A stretch of DNA of 64,000 nucleotides from Nymphaea colorata. Its lineage: Eukaryota > Streptophyta > Magnoliopsida > Nymphaeales > Nymphaeaceae. The notes under the pieces are model-generated. The model did no database searches and was not told where the DNA came from. It saw nothing but the letters and a program-made list of their open reading frames with translations. The translations under genes and the position numbers were made by a program. Of the stretch, positions 11,920-26,462 are shown one piece after another (positions within the stretch are counted from its first letter, which is position 1; the number at the start of each line of letters is the position of its first letter). Where the stretch lies: NCBI RefSeq assembly GCF_008831285.2, contig NC_045149.1, positions 16,609,035 to 16,673,034 of the forward strand, in the 5' to 3' direction.

Positions 11920-14367
11920 CAGGGAAGAAGAAGACCATTAGTGCTTCCCCACTTTGGCGGGAGATCCCACACCTTCTTCGCGTCTCAAAGTTGTTGGTTG
12001 CTTAATAAGTAGCACTCGTGTTTAGGTTGGATTAAGTATTATCCAACCCAAACATAAGAGGGCTCGATCATTCTTTGTTACAAGAAACAACTTATTGTCA
12101 CAAAAATTCATATTGTGTATACATTGCTTTAAAAACTATTGTTGCTTGTTTATATATTGTCAAAAGAAATAATTACCAATTATACGTTATTGGGTTTTGT
12201 TGTAATTTATTTTTTTGTTGTTTTTACGTTTAAAGATGAATACTTTTGTCATAATAGATGCCATTTTTATTGAATTTCTTTAAATAAAGAAGTATTGACA
12301 TCATATGGTATAGAAGGGGGCAGTGAGAGTTTATTCGTCAATTTGATTTCATGGTGGTAGTGTGACACTTTAGTTGACAGGAGTGTAACACAAGACTACC
12401 CAAGTCTTGAAACAGTTTAAAACCCAAGGACGAGAGGAAGGGGGATCAGATCAAATGGAAAGCGAAGATAGACTGAGGTTAATTCAGTAGAGCTGCTTGC
12501 AAATCCTGAACCATGTATTCGTATATCTGACCAGCATACAAACATATAGGACCATATTAGTGGATTATATATTCTCATGTATATGACAGCCTCTTGACCA
12601 TGGATTTAGAGTAAGGAAGTTTAGTGAAAAATAATTCATTCCAGAGTGGCCTAATGAGTGTCCTAATCGTTTTGAACATAACATATCTAAACATGCAACA
12701 TTTTTGTTGATATCATTATCCACTTAAATCTCATCAAACAGATCATGAAGGTGGAGATAAATTCATTTCTCAAAATTTGATATATAAGTTGTCTGTTTTA
12801 ATAATGCTAGCAATTTAGCACAAAGGGTGATAATTGAATGAATTGCCCTCTAATTCAAATTTGCATTGTGGATTTGGATTCTTAGCTGGGTCCACGCAAG
12901 ATTTATTAAATCAGATCTTGATTAGGTGGTGATCTGGAAAGTGTATGGTAGGTTCAGGTTAAGAACTGCTTTATGTGGCAACCCTGGATCCGTCCAAACA
13001 TATGGATCCATTGAGTGAACCATTGGTTAGACCAGGACCATGTCCCTGCGGACACCATGTGCAACAGTATGTTGCCGGGTAAAGCAGGGAGTAGATGGGT
13101 CCACAGTCACTCACGGCCAGTGAGGTCTGGGCCCAAGCCCATTCGGTTCACAGCTTAGCCCTATCATCCACCCTCCCAGGCTTGCAACGGATAACAGATA
13201 GAACACATTCGATTTGATTCCAATCTATTGACAACAGATAGAACATATTCGATTTGAATCCAATCTATTGACATCCGCAACTAATTTCTGTTGCAATATT
13301 GGATTTTCCAATTGTTAGCGATATAAAGCCTGACCAACCTGCCGGCACACATAGTTTCAGTGATTTTACAAACAAAGACTTGTCATTCAGGGGGCATAAA
13401 GTAGCTCGTTTGGGCTAGTGGGTGTGGATACTATGACTCGACAGTTTGATTCTCGTGACTAAGACCTATGAGAAGAGGTGCAACACTAAGTTGAAGGTGT
13501 AGAAACTTACACTCGGGCGCTAGAGCAGCCCTGGACATTGAAGACAAAGAAAAAAGAAAAAGTTGACTCTAAGGGTGTCCTTGAAATAACACGGGTTTAA
13601 AAGTTTTCTGCAACCAATCAATCTTGCATTTTTTCTTGATTTGGGTCAAAATTTGGACCTGCTGGTCGTCGCCTCTCTCGAACCAATGACTGGACAATGG
13701 GCTCAGGAGACGAAGAAAGAGTTCAATTCAACTAACCAAATTAACCATTTCCGGCCAACTCAAGGTGACTGGTGGGTGGGAAGTTGCGCAAGTTTGAGAG
13801 TGGTTGTTGCCCAATTGTTAGACGAAGGTAGATACACAACGATAAATAGAAGTGATGACAATTGTGAAAAGAAGGGATGTTTATCCTTTGCACTTTTTCT
13901 TGAATACCACAAAATCCTCTAAACTATATTTTGTAGTTTTCTTTTTGGCCTTTCTTTTGGTTTTTTCCTAGTAGACGTTTTTGAACTATTTATGATTGTT
14001 TCTTGCACTTGAACCCATAGCACGTGCTGCACGCCAGAACACTAGAAAAAAAAGGCTGCATTTCGGACAGATATGGGTCCAGCTGCTAGATTCAGAGCAT
14101 ATGGATCCGGGTTGAACAAAACACTTACCGGATTCTACTTAATTGGATTTTAAATTAAAAATTTTAAAACCAAATCCGACATTTTTATGTGACCCGTCGG
14201 TTCTTGGGTTCTGGCAATTTTGTAACTGAATCTGAATCCAGGACTTACATGCCATCAGAATCAGTTGAAGATCTAAATAAACGTCAAATCCTATGCTGGT
14301 CGAATCCGAATTTGTTTTTAAAGTGTATGAAATGAATTCAAGTCTGGAAATCTGAATCCAACAACAT
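11920..14367. other. intergenic spacer with small repeats
   Basis: AT-rich sequence with no recognisable gene. It holds a 39-base tandem duplication at about 13192-13271 (units around gatagaacaCATTCGATTTG, second copy with small changes), a tRNA-like element near 13391-13560, and a short open frame at 13641-13922 with no motif. Confidence 0.5.
13391..13560 (+). mobile_element. possible tRNA-derived SINE
   Basis: A box-A-like TAGCTCGTTTGG at 13402-13413 is followed about 30 bases later by a box-B-like AGTTTGATTCT at 13443-13453, the spacing of a pol III internal promoter. About 100 unrelated bases follow and end in an A-rich tail near 13545-13560. No target-site duplication was found, so this is a weak call. 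Confidence 0.3.
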
Positions 14368-14422
14368 GGGATCACCTTGAACTACTTACGGGATCACCTT
14401 GAACTACTTACGGGATCACCTT
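14368..14422. repeat. 22-base tandem repeat, 2.5 copies
   Basis: gggatcaccttgaactactt plus two bases is repeated exactly at 14368 and 14390, with a partial third copy at 14412. Confidence 0.9.
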
Positions 14423-14642
14423 CTTCTAACACTCATCTCTGATTTCTCTCTTCATCACACGCATACTGAAAACGACTGCACGTAAATCCCACCACAGTCC
14501 ACACCCACCATAACCTTAAAAAGTACCTGTTGATCACAGCTCTCTCTGTCTTAATCTCGCCGCTAACTAGAATCCGGTGTTATCATATGAAGAACCGTCT
14601 CCCCTACGCTCCCTCCTGTGCGTTCCATTTTTATCTTTCGAG

Positions 14643-16093
14643 ATGGCTTCGTCATCGCGATCCTTCCTCGCCTCCCTCCCCGTTCTCTTCACCTTCTTCC
14701 TCTCCGCCTTCTGTCGCACCTACCCACCAAAGATCTTACTGATGCCTCTCAACCACACCCTCCACCAAACTCAATTGCCAAGCCCACCACCACCAGTTCA
14801 TCAATCATCACCTTCTCAAGCTCCCGTCTTCTCGCTCCGCCGCTCGTTTCCGATCCTTCCGCCACCAGCACAATCACCACCCAATTCCCCTCATGGCAGG
14901 CTCTGGCTACACCCTTCCTTTGACGCTAGGTCACCAAATCCTCCATCCGTACCTCGACACTGGTAGCGACGTGGTCTGGCTGCCCTGCGCCCGCTTCCTC
15001 TGCATCCTCTGCTAAGACAAGGCTCCCCCTCCTTTCCAACTCTTTGCCCCCTCTTCCTCGCTCTCGGATGCCCCTTGCAACTCTATTGCGTGCTCATCTG
15101 ATCACTCCTCGGCCTCTTGCTCCGATCTCTGCGCCATCGCCGGTTGCGACCTTGAAAACTTGGAGATGGGCTCCTGCCGCCTTCCATGCCCGCCTTTCTA
15201 CTATGCTTATGCCGATGGGAGCCTTAGCGCCCACCTCGTTACCAGCCACTTCCGCCTTCCAGGATTCCACCTCCGGAACTTCAACTTCGGTTGCGCCCAC
15301 TCCGCACTCGCCGAGCCCGTCGGCGTCGCCGGTTTCGGCCGTGGTGTCCTCTCCGTTCCCACCCAGCTGTCCACCCGCCCCTTCTCCTGCTGCCTGGTCC
15401 CCCACCGTTTTTCCTCCTCCGTTCGCCGTCGCCCGAGCTAGATCCTCCTCGGCCGGAAGCCCTCCGGAGACGCCGTTACCTACCGTCGATGCCCGAGAAC
15501 CCTGGCAAGCCCTACTTGTACTACGTGGGGCTAGAGGGCGTGTTCGTCGGAAACCGATGGATCCAGGCACCGGAAAGCCTGAAGGGATTTGACTCTGCAG
15601 GAAACGGCGGCCTTGCGGTCGACTCCGGCACTACTTTCACGCTCTTCCATCGCGTGGAAGAGTTCGTGCTGACGCTCGGGAAAAACCGTCAGAGGGCGGG
15701 AGACGTGGAGGAAGCCAGCGGGCTGGGGCCGTGCTTCTACGTGGAAGAAAATAACTGGATGACGAGCGTCCCCAAGCTTGTGCTCGTCTTCCGCGGCAAC
15801 GCCAGCGTGGATCTACCAAAGGAGAGCTGCTTCTTCCGCTTCGGGAGAAGAAGGTCCCAGGCCCACGTGGCAAATAGTAAGAACCCTGGGTGCTTCCTTA
15901 TGGTGGGGACCACGGAAGGGGAAGACGGCGACGAGGAAGTCAGTGGGCCCGCGGGGGTTCTAGGCAATTTCCAGCAGCAGAACGTTGAAGTCATTTTTCG
16001 ATTTGGAGAAGGGCAGAATTGGTTTTAACCCACTGTGTTTCCATGTGGGACTCCGTTCGACCCCTCCCCTCCGACGCGTCGCCTCGTATATAG
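14643..16093 (+). pseudogene. aspartyl protease (At4g16563-like) pseudogene
   Basis: An intronless A1-family (nepenthesin-like) aspartic protease can be followed for its whole length, but only by changing frame. It starts with a signal-peptide-like MASSSRSFLASLPVLFTFF and changes frame before PLMAGSGYTLPLTLG. The first catalytic motif LDTGSDVVWLPC follows, then an in-frame TAA at 15013 where orthologues have Glu (CILC-stop-DK). The frame stays open through CPPFYYAYADGSL and FGCAHSALAEPVGVAGFGRG to a second stop, TAG at 15439. It shifts again near 15488 into PENPGKPYLYYVGLEGV and the second catalytic VDSGTTFTLF at about 15618. An apparent inserted C at 15999 splits EVIF from DLEKGRIGF, and one more shift is needed to reach the C-terminal CVSMWDSV and TAG at 16091. 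Two stops plus at least three shifts make it a clear pseudogene. The intact reading frames of its neighbours argue against general sequence error. Confidence 0.88.
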
Positions 16094-18409
16094 TAACAAA
16101 ATGTACTGAAATACCATTACCGCTCCAGCAGGTTGTTTTTCGAACAGGAAACGCCACTACGTCTTTTTCACGGTTCTTTCCGATGGAAACTGACGGTCAG
16201 ATGGAAACTGACGGCCTTGCCGTATACCACCCAAAACTCCATTTTTCCTGAATGACAGATCTAAGAACAGACAGAAAACATATAACAGCGCGATAATATA
16301 ATCTCAGGAAAATTAATAGAAGCTGATTTATAGTGGATGAGGGGCGATAATAATCACATAAATGCTAAATCTCAATAACATATACAGAATAATCTACAAA
16401 ATCCAAATAGATATGGAACCTGACGTGATTAAACCTGCTAGCCACAAGACTGGCATTCATACTCTTCTTTGATCCACACTTTTTTTAGCCTCTTCAGTTT
16501 TCCCCAACAGACTCCAACGGCTGAGCGCAATGGGGCGGACAATCGTGGTTGAGACTCCAACCAGCATCAGTTTGTGCACGTTGATGTTATAAGCGTAACC
16601 CCTAAGGTCGGGGATTACGGTCTCATTTAGTGAGTTAAACTGCAACCTGGAGCCTGGAGCGTTGTTGATTCATATATTCTTTCTTGCACAGCCACAACTA
16701 CTTTTTATTTCACCCCCTTCCATATATCAAGCTTTATTTCTGTACAAGCTTCTTCCTTGCTTATAATTCGACGGCAGAGAGCAAACGCAGAAGAGAAGAT
16801 GCCACCACCCTCCAGACGATTTCAGATGGGCAGCTCTACAAAGAGAACAGCACCGAGGCAAGATAAAATTGTGGGAGCAGGTCAGCCAATTCTCTCAGTT
16901 GAACATGCAACAGAATACCATCTGCAGAGCAATATCACTGCGAGTTACCGCTTATCAATAGTCAAGAGGAAAAGAACACAAGATTATTAAACAATAAATA
17001 TGTTGGGTATAACGGTAATTTGATGATAAAGAGCATATGATATGTAAACACGCAGATATAAAAAAAAGAAACACAGCTTTTTATAAAATGTGCATACACG
17101 AGTTGTAAGCTATCAATTATATACTACGAATCTAAAACATACCAAAATCAAAACAAACACTACGTGCATTTGACATTGACAAGTTGAAAGTTCAAGCACC
17201 TAAAGTCCCTTAGTCACATTTCATTGGCAAGGTCAACAACGCGATTGCTTCGTAAGTACGACAGCCACTTCACTATATTTAAATGGTCTGAATTACATGC
17301 CACTCCGCACACATTGCTACTGTTTATGTGATGCCTTCATTAATTCTGAGAAGCACGATTATGTACGTTGCAACACAATTTTTCGTACTAGTTGGTGACA
17401 AGTGAAGAACTTAACATATGAGAGAGAGAGAGAGAGGGAGGCACTACGGAATGCATAATTGTGTACGAAAAAGGCATCACAATATATAGACATGCTAGAC
17501 CTTGTCGTGGTAGAAACTAGAAAGTCTTGTACATGTCCAAAGCATGTTATTCCTGGAGCTTAAACACTCGACGAGATGAGCACAGACTGAAAAGACCAAA
17601 ACACGTTTCTTCCAGATTGCATTTCTTCCAACAACCTGCCTTCCAAAAGTCTCAAATCAAATGTTAATAGAGAACCCAGGTTTACCAGCATGTATCAAAC
17701 ATAAACATTTCATAGAAGCTGTGTGAAAATATTGCGTCCCAAAGAAATATCATCATTGAGTTGTGTATATCTTTGCAAAAAATACAAAGAGGACAAACAG
17801 GTCGTAGACAGAATGCAAATGTAATTAGCCAAGCGTGAAGTAAACCAAGAACAAGAAAAAGTATGCCAGCTTTATATATGTATATGGAAATTTACCTGCT
17901 TCCACGCTGTAAAGAAACAGTATACTGACCCAGATTAGACTCTACATGAGAACAGCAGAAGCTTCCGGCAAAACATCATCTAGAGGACATCATAATAATA
18001 GGAATTAGCAGCAGTAGATTTAAGTCTTCAATGCAAATAAAATATGAAATATAAGTTTTTCCATTTCAAGTGCCACCTCCCTTTTAACCCCATTCAAAGA
18101 GAAACCAATGTCAAGAAGAAAACCTTCCAAAAATAAGGTTCTCTAAATGGATTTGTACAGCAAATAAAGGGGAAATTCAACCAAAAAGAAACAAGGTGAA
18201 CAACAGACCTTTTTAAGAAAAGATGTCACTGCAGAACAATGTCTTCAAGAAATGAAAGTTCTCGGATCCAGACTTGGACTACGAAACCAGCCACTCACTT
18301 GATTTCCAACATTTCTACTTCTTAGAAGACACAATCTCTCACATTCCATTGAGATCTGGCCCCATAACACCATAATTTTTTCCCTTTCAGAGATGATGTA
18401 GATAATGCT
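16094..18409. other. spacer between protease pseudogene and PPR gene
   Basis: No gene recognised. It contains a short (GA)n tract near 17419-17436 and an unremarkable open frame at 16757-16990. The last few hundred bases are probably 3' UTR of the minus-strand PPR gene. Confidence 0.5.
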
Positions 18410-20689
18410 TCAAGCAACATGTTTGCTGGAGACATCAGAACATGGTAAGCTACAGATCAGACCTCTTCTCATCATATCACACTTCAATTCATGGACATCA
18501 TCAAGTTGCGCTAGTTCTTCATACTTGCTGATCAAGCAGTTATAAATAACCTCGTCTGGTTGAATACCTTTCCCAACCATCTCAGCAAAAAGGTCCCTCG
18601 CCTGCTGCATTAGGCATTTTGAACAAAGTCCCCATATCAATGAAGTGTATGTTTGAAGGTCAGGATCAAGACCGTTCTCAATCATCCTGTCCCTAAGAAA
18701 AAAAGATTCTTGGAGATCTCCTTGCTTCATGTTACCGTCTATAAGAGCTGTGTAGGTGACTTTGTCTGGAGTCAAGCCCTGTGCCAGCATTTCACTAAAC
18801 AACTTCTTAGCTTCTTCTAAGCAACCATTTTTACAAAGACCATCAATAAGGGCAGTGTAAGCTGTTGTGTTGGGCGAAAGTCCAAGTTCTTTCATTTTAT
18901 CAAAATGGAATCTTGCTTCAGGAATTGAACCTGCCTTGCATAACCCATCAACTATGGAACCATATGTCACTATTGTCGGAAACATCTCTAAATCAGCCAT
19001 TTCATTTAACAAATTAAGAGCTTCATACACCTTTCCTTTCTTGAAATAAGCATCCATAAGAGTTGTAAGTATAATTGTATTGGGCTTTAGACCATCCTCC
19101 GACATTGAGCACAATAAAGCTTTTGCTTCACACAGCAACCCTTGCTTGCAGAGGCCCCACAGAATTGTACCATAAAATTCTATATCAGCCTTAAATCCAT
19201 TTTCTTTCATTTCATCTACTAACTTCATCGCCTTATTGGCATTCTTCAGTTTGAAATAGCCGTAGATAAGAGAAGTGTACACCAGTGGGTTAGGAATAAT
19301 ACCAACCTTTGTCATGGCTCTGAATATCTCTTCCGCTTGCACAATCTGCCCTTTCTTACATAGGCCGTCAACTAAAGCAGAATAGGTCACAACATTTGGA
19401 TGGAGTCCTTCCTGCACCATTGCTTTTACCAGCATCGCTGCTTCATGAAGATCGCCTTTCTTACAGTTCCCATCCGTCAGGGAAGTATATGTAAATTCAT
19501 TAGGAGTAAGTCCAACCCTCTTCATGTCAATAAAGAACTTGACAGCCCATTGCATCATTCCTTCCTTACAAAAGGCATCAATTAAGGTGCTGTAGGTTAC
19601 AGCATTAGGATTCACACCGTTGGTCTTCATCTCATTCAAAAACACAAGAGCCTTCTGAAGATCTCCATATTTGCAATGTACATTTATCAAAGCATTGTAT
19701 GTTATGACGTCCGGTTCACAATCTGCCGTCTTCATTTCTTGAAACAGGCAAAGCGTGTCTTCCAATTCACCATGTTTTCCTTGCCCATCAATCAACGAGT
19801 TAAACGTAACAACATCCGGAGAGATACCCATTTCCTTCATTTGTGTAAAAAACTCTTTTGCGGCATACACTTCCCCTTCCTTGCACATAAAATCTATCAT
19901 TATGTTGAAAGTGAAGACGTTCGGAGTTATTCTAGCTGCAATCATATCCTTAAAAATCTTCTTCGACAAATCTGCACGCCTCGACTTGAACAGACGATCC
20001 AAAAGAATATTACATGAGCGTGTCCTCGGGAATACCCTAAACTTGTTCATCTTGCAAAAGCACTCGATGGCTGATTCAAGCATCCCCAATTCTATTAGGA
20101 CGCCGAAAAGGGAATCGAATACCCCGCCTGACCCACATACAGCCGCTTGGGTCGCTCTCAATACGTCGAACACGTCACGAGCCTCGGGCAGGGCCTGGTT
20201 CATGGCAACAAGAGCCTTGAGCTGCTCTTGAACGTGATGATACATCCTAGCCCTGAAAAGGATGTGAATGACAATGCAATAACTCTCGTGCGTCAGCTGG
20301 ACCTCCTTTTGTCGTTTAACCCATAAGAAAAACTTCAATGCCAAATGCGGCTCCCCTCTCAATTCCACTAGAAGCCTGTAAAGCCTAATGCTCGTTATCC
20401 CAGGGCCCTCCAAAACCACGGAACGTATTTCATCCCATGTTCCCTTTCTAACAATCTCGCAGAGGGGACTCCTATCTATCCACTCGCCAAAGTTCGTCGA
20501 GTTCGTTGCGGTCGATAAGCAAACACTTGGCGGCTTCAATCTCAAGAACGGAAATTCAATCAACTGAAGGATCTTCAAGCCTGTCTGTACCGGGAGAAAT
20601 TTACTCAACGACCGGTTCGAACATCTAAAAGAACTTACTAGGGATGCTTTCCGACGCACAATGAAGCCAGCGGTGTACAGGAACAACAT
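18410..20689 (-). CDS. EMB2794: P-class pentatricopeptide repeat protein (At2g02150-like)
   Basis: A single intact exon encodes 759 residues. PPR proteins bind organellar RNA in a sequence-specific way; this one has only 35-residue P-type motifs and no E or DYW domain. The N-terminus is rich in Arg and Ser and poor in acidic residues, which fits an organelle transit peptide. About 15-16 repeats run from residue 190 to 745, with repeated signatures such as PDVVTFNSLIDG (291-302), PNVVTYSALVDGLCKKG (431-447) and PDKVTYTALIDG (641-652). A segment before the repeats (LALKFFLWVKRQ, ESYCIVIHILFRARMY) and one stretch (DAFCKEGMMQWAVKFF, 371-386) match my memory of Arabidopsis At2g02150/EMB2794, which is 761 residues. 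The orthology is family knowledge, not an alignment. The lack of introns is normal for the family. Confidence 0.95.
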   Translation of the reverse strand: MLFLYTAGFIVRRKASLVSSFRCSNRSLSKFLPVQTGLKILQLIEFPFLRLKPPSVCLSTATNSTNFGEWIDRSPLCEIVRKGTWDEIRSVVLEGPGITSIRLYRLLVELRGEPHLALKFFLWVKRQKEVQLTHESYCIVIHILFRARMYHHVQEQLKALVAMNQALPEARDVFDVLRATQAAVCGSGGVFDSLFGVLIELGMLESAIECFCKMNKFRVFPRTRSCNILLDRLFKSRRADLSKKIFKDMIAARITPNVFTFNIMIDFMCKEGEVYAAKEFFTQMKEMGISPDVVTFNSLIDGQGKHGELEDTLCLFQEMKTADCEPDVITYNALINVHCKYGDLQKALVFLNEMKTNGVNPNAVTYSTLIDAFCKEGMMQWAVKFFIDMKRVGLTPNEFTYTSLTDGNCKKGDLHEAAMLVKAMVQEGLHPNVVTYSALVDGLCKKGQIVQAEEIFRAMTKVGIIPNPLVYTSLIYGYFKLKNANKAMKLVDEMKENGFKADIEFYGTILWGLCKQGLLCEAKALLCSMSEDGLKPNTIILTTLMDAYFKKGKVYEALNLLNEMADLEMFPTIVTYGSIVDGLCKAGSIPEARFHFDKMKELGLSPNTTAYTALIDGLCKNGCLEEAKKLFSEMLAQGLTPDKVTYTALIDGNMKQGDLQESFFLRDRMIENGLDPDLQTYTSLIWGLCSKCLMQQARDLFAEMVGKGIQPDEVIYNCLISKYEELAQLDDVHELKCDMMRRGLICSLPCSDVSSKHVA

Positions 20690-21993
20690 TTTCCACTCGA
20701 TCGCCTGGGAGATGTCATTCTCTTACTATTTTTCCCCAGCGCCGCGGATTCATCCCAAGAGGAAGAGGGCGACGAACGGGCAACGTTCGTCCCCGTCCTC
20801 CGGCTTCCCGATCGCTAATCTCGATTCTCCAAGGACCCTAACTTTCATGGGAGGTGCACTAGGGTTTCTAGCTCCGCGACGATGAAGAAATAGCGGGAGG
20901 CAGAGAGAGTGAAGCCGCTCTCACCAGGACTTTTAAGAGGGAAAATCTGCCCTTCGGACCTTCCGAACAATAAACGGTTCAGGTTTCATCGAGATGCAGG
21001 CATCCAGACCCGGTAAAGATGTGACATGGACCTGGACAAGTCCAGTTTAATTTCTATGCATCCCACAGTGCCGAGGGTGTGGGTGCCAGAACGGTACATT
21101 TCAAAAAATATAAGTGCGATGGTTTGGGAAAATATTTTATTATTATTATATATATTATTATTATAATTTAATTATTAATGTATATAACATAATTGAATAA
21201 GTATTAAAAATATCATAACAACATATATTATATAAATAATTTAATAATATGACATTTTAACTGAGCTTGAGTGTGAGTCGAAGCTGCACCCATGTCCAAT
21301 GCTCACCCAACTCGATGCGACTCGCCACAAACTCATGTCCCATATTATAATGCATCCAAGTAGACATTTATAAAATTTCCTCAATTTTATATTGTATACT
21401 ACAAAAGCTTGACGACAAGAAATATGTGCGTTTGCACTGTCTCCTAGCAATTGCCCAAATTGCAATATATACACAAGCAAATGATAATGTACGTTAGCTT
21501 GTTTGATATGTCTGCAGAATTAATCGTGAATTACTTGGAGTGTCGCTTCTTAATCTAAGCCTCAAATTTTCAGATATAGTCGCCGGAGACGTGGTGGTGG
21601 GAGCGAGCATGAGCGGACTTGGCGGGGGGAGGATGAGAGGCCTTCTGCCAGGATTGCCTAAAACCAGTTGTGAGATCGCTAACCTTTGAGATTTCGAGCC
21701 CCTATACCATTATCCAGGACGGTTTGCCTTCTAAGGAATATTAAATGTAGTCTGGAAATATACTTGCCAGTTCCTTTTTACTCAATCCAGGTCCTCTTTT
21801 CGACCTATAAACAATACCAAATTGTACCAGCTATGCAAGCAGTTAATATCGTTCCATACAATTCTCAACTCACACACTCTGTATCGATGCCTCCGTGCAA
21901 GTTTTGGCAGTCGATCGAAATGGAGCAATTAGCTCAAAAAACAAGGAAAACTCTCAAAAATATAACTTGTTATGGATCGATGTTGGACGCTTG
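20690..21993. other. spacer with AT-core repeat
   Basis: The first 200 bases are the 5' flank of the PPR gene. From about 20940 to 21330 GC-rich segments flank a long A/T-only core (21130-21245), like the mosaic repeats at 43.7 and 61.3 kb. No gene was recognised. Confidence 0.45.
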
Positions 21994-22965
21994 CTACTCT
22001 TTCCACTCTTTGAAGAGTCTTAGCAGGGAAAGATCCTTGGGAGGTGGTACAACACTATCTTCAGGAGGGTTGCCATTCTCCAGTAAGAATGCCATCGTCA
22101 ACCCTCAGGAGGTGTGAACTTCGAAGTGACAATGCATAAACCAGACGCCTGAAAATGGTTCGACATATATTTATATGCAAGAGAAGCAAATTAAAGAATG
22201 AACCGGCGTTAATCTGCTGGGTAATATATAGTATATGCAATACAAACCACGCATACAGTAGATTATGTTGTTCCAAAAGAAACAAATTATAGTTAATTAA
22301 GATCTGGCTAGCATGATTCATGGTGGGTTGTCGTGTTGCTCGATTGATTTCCTGGATTGTTGGCTCTGAACCCGACGGCAGTCCATCCAGCCATAGGAAT
22401 AGCGATTGTGTTGCTCTCGGGAGGACAAACAAGTTGAAGTTGGCATGGGCTTTGTTTGGATTGAAGTTGCCGACTCCACTTCCTACGACAAGTAATTGTA
22501 GCCATGGAGTGGAAAGGATGGGACTCGTCTGTAGCACCAACTGGCCGGTGGAATTGAGGGAGATCCAGCTCAATCTGGTGTCCACCTTGGTGCCAAGGTT
22601 GGCCGCCGAGGGCGCGCCGGTGAAATTGAACGCGGAAGTCGGCCGGTCGGGGAAATCCGTCTTGAATACTCCCCCCATCCTGTAATAGTGCGCCTGAAGT
22701 AGCGCCACCATGGGCCGCGAGAACGTGATGTTGTTTATTGATCCACTGAACCTGGTCCCGTTTACACACGACGGGCAGCGGTCCTTGCCCAACCCGACTG
22801 TGAAGAGCAGGTCGCGGTCGATGTGAAGAGGAATGGTGGGGGGTTACTGAGCAGAGATGAGGCTTCTGGGACCTGAGCCGGTCGTTGAAGCTCTTTACAA
22901 AGTTGGTGTTGTTCTTAGCAAGGAGTGGCGGCATGATGGACGTGAGGGTGGTGGGTACGCCCTTC
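21994..22965 (-). pseudogene. laccase pseudogene, C-terminal half with remnant intron
   Basis: Laccases are secreted multicopper oxidases involved in lignin formation. Read on the minus strand in several frames, the fragment gives IMPPLLAKNNTNFVKSFNDR, then after a shift IPLHIDRDLLFTVGLG, KDRCPSCVNGTRFSGSINN and LLQAHYYRMGGVFKTDFPD. After a small deletion that damages the type-1 copper motif (only SHPFH remains of HPLHLHG) comes VVGSGVGNFNPNKAHANFNL, then after another shift ESNTIAIPMAGWTAVGFRAN. The next exon (22148-21994) restores GVWFMHCHFEVHTS, a TGA at 22107-22105 replacing the expected Trp, then GLTMAFLLENG and a normal C-terminus ending at TAG. The intron 22149-22351 keeps its acceptor, but its donor reads GA instead of GT. 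The first cupredoxin domains are absent from the flank. Confidence 0.87.
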
Positions 22966-23795
22966 TCCCAGATATCATTATCTTGGTAAGGATTGGACAA
23001 GAATGATATATAGATGCGATGATTATTAGTTTAAACACTCACATGACACATCCATACAAATTGTGTGCTCCTGAATTCAGATTCAGGCCCTTGGTTGGGT
23101 AAATCTAATCAATCTTTTATCAATGGTAGGGAACGGATGCACATGAGTTTGCAGCTCACTTAATTTAAACACACAAGTAAAAAACTAAGATGCAAGACCT
23201 CTCGCATGGAAGCTTTGCCTGTTGATTGTTGAATATTTGAACTCTGTGGTGACATCCAGAACTGTATTGTTGCTTCGCACTGGCAGTAATTCATAATGGC
23301 TTAAGGCAAAAGTGAGATTAGGTGAGCTCAACTCAACGAAAATGAAACCATGCATATCGTCAATGTCAAAGGACATGAGTACTATGCTCAAGTTTGTTTA
23401 GGTAATCAAGCATCTGCAGGGGTCTGGCGGAAAGACAATGACCTACCAGCTCATAAAATCTAATTGGATGGAGTTCATTAATGAAACTTATTCCATTATG
23501 GCAGCAGAGCCAACGTTCTGTATGTACTTGTCATAGTCCTTAGCTCACATTCATTTAGAATCCATACTTGTTTTATACATTAATTTGCATTATGAGAGGT
23601 TATTGTTCCTTTAACATAAACAGTGCAAAGAACGAAAATAAACTATAACTTTTATGAAATGAGCTCTTTTCAAAGGCTTAGTATACTTAATCCAACATAA
23701 ATTACAGGTTGCATGTATACAGGCTGCAGAAATCAAGGTATGAACAGCTCTAAAAGATATACGTGCCAGAAGAAGTGGGCTAGCTCCGCTTCATC
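22966..23795. other. spacer upstream of laccase remnant and 3' flank of FtsH
   Basis: No recognisable exon of the missing laccase N-terminal half was found. The part next to 23796 is probably FtsH 3' UTR. Confidence 0.45.
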
Positions 23796-26450
<2,655 letters not shown>

Positions 26451-26462
26451 TCAAGACTGGGA

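Noticed and set aside
15044-15592. 182- and 158-codon open frames on both strands inside the protease pseudogene
   Set aside because: They are Ala/Pro-rich alternative frames of GC-rich protease sequence; the protease motifs lie in other frames.
16757-16990. 77-codon open frame upstream of the PPR gene's 3' end
   Set aside because: It has no motif, and flanking sequence offers no promoter or splice pattern.
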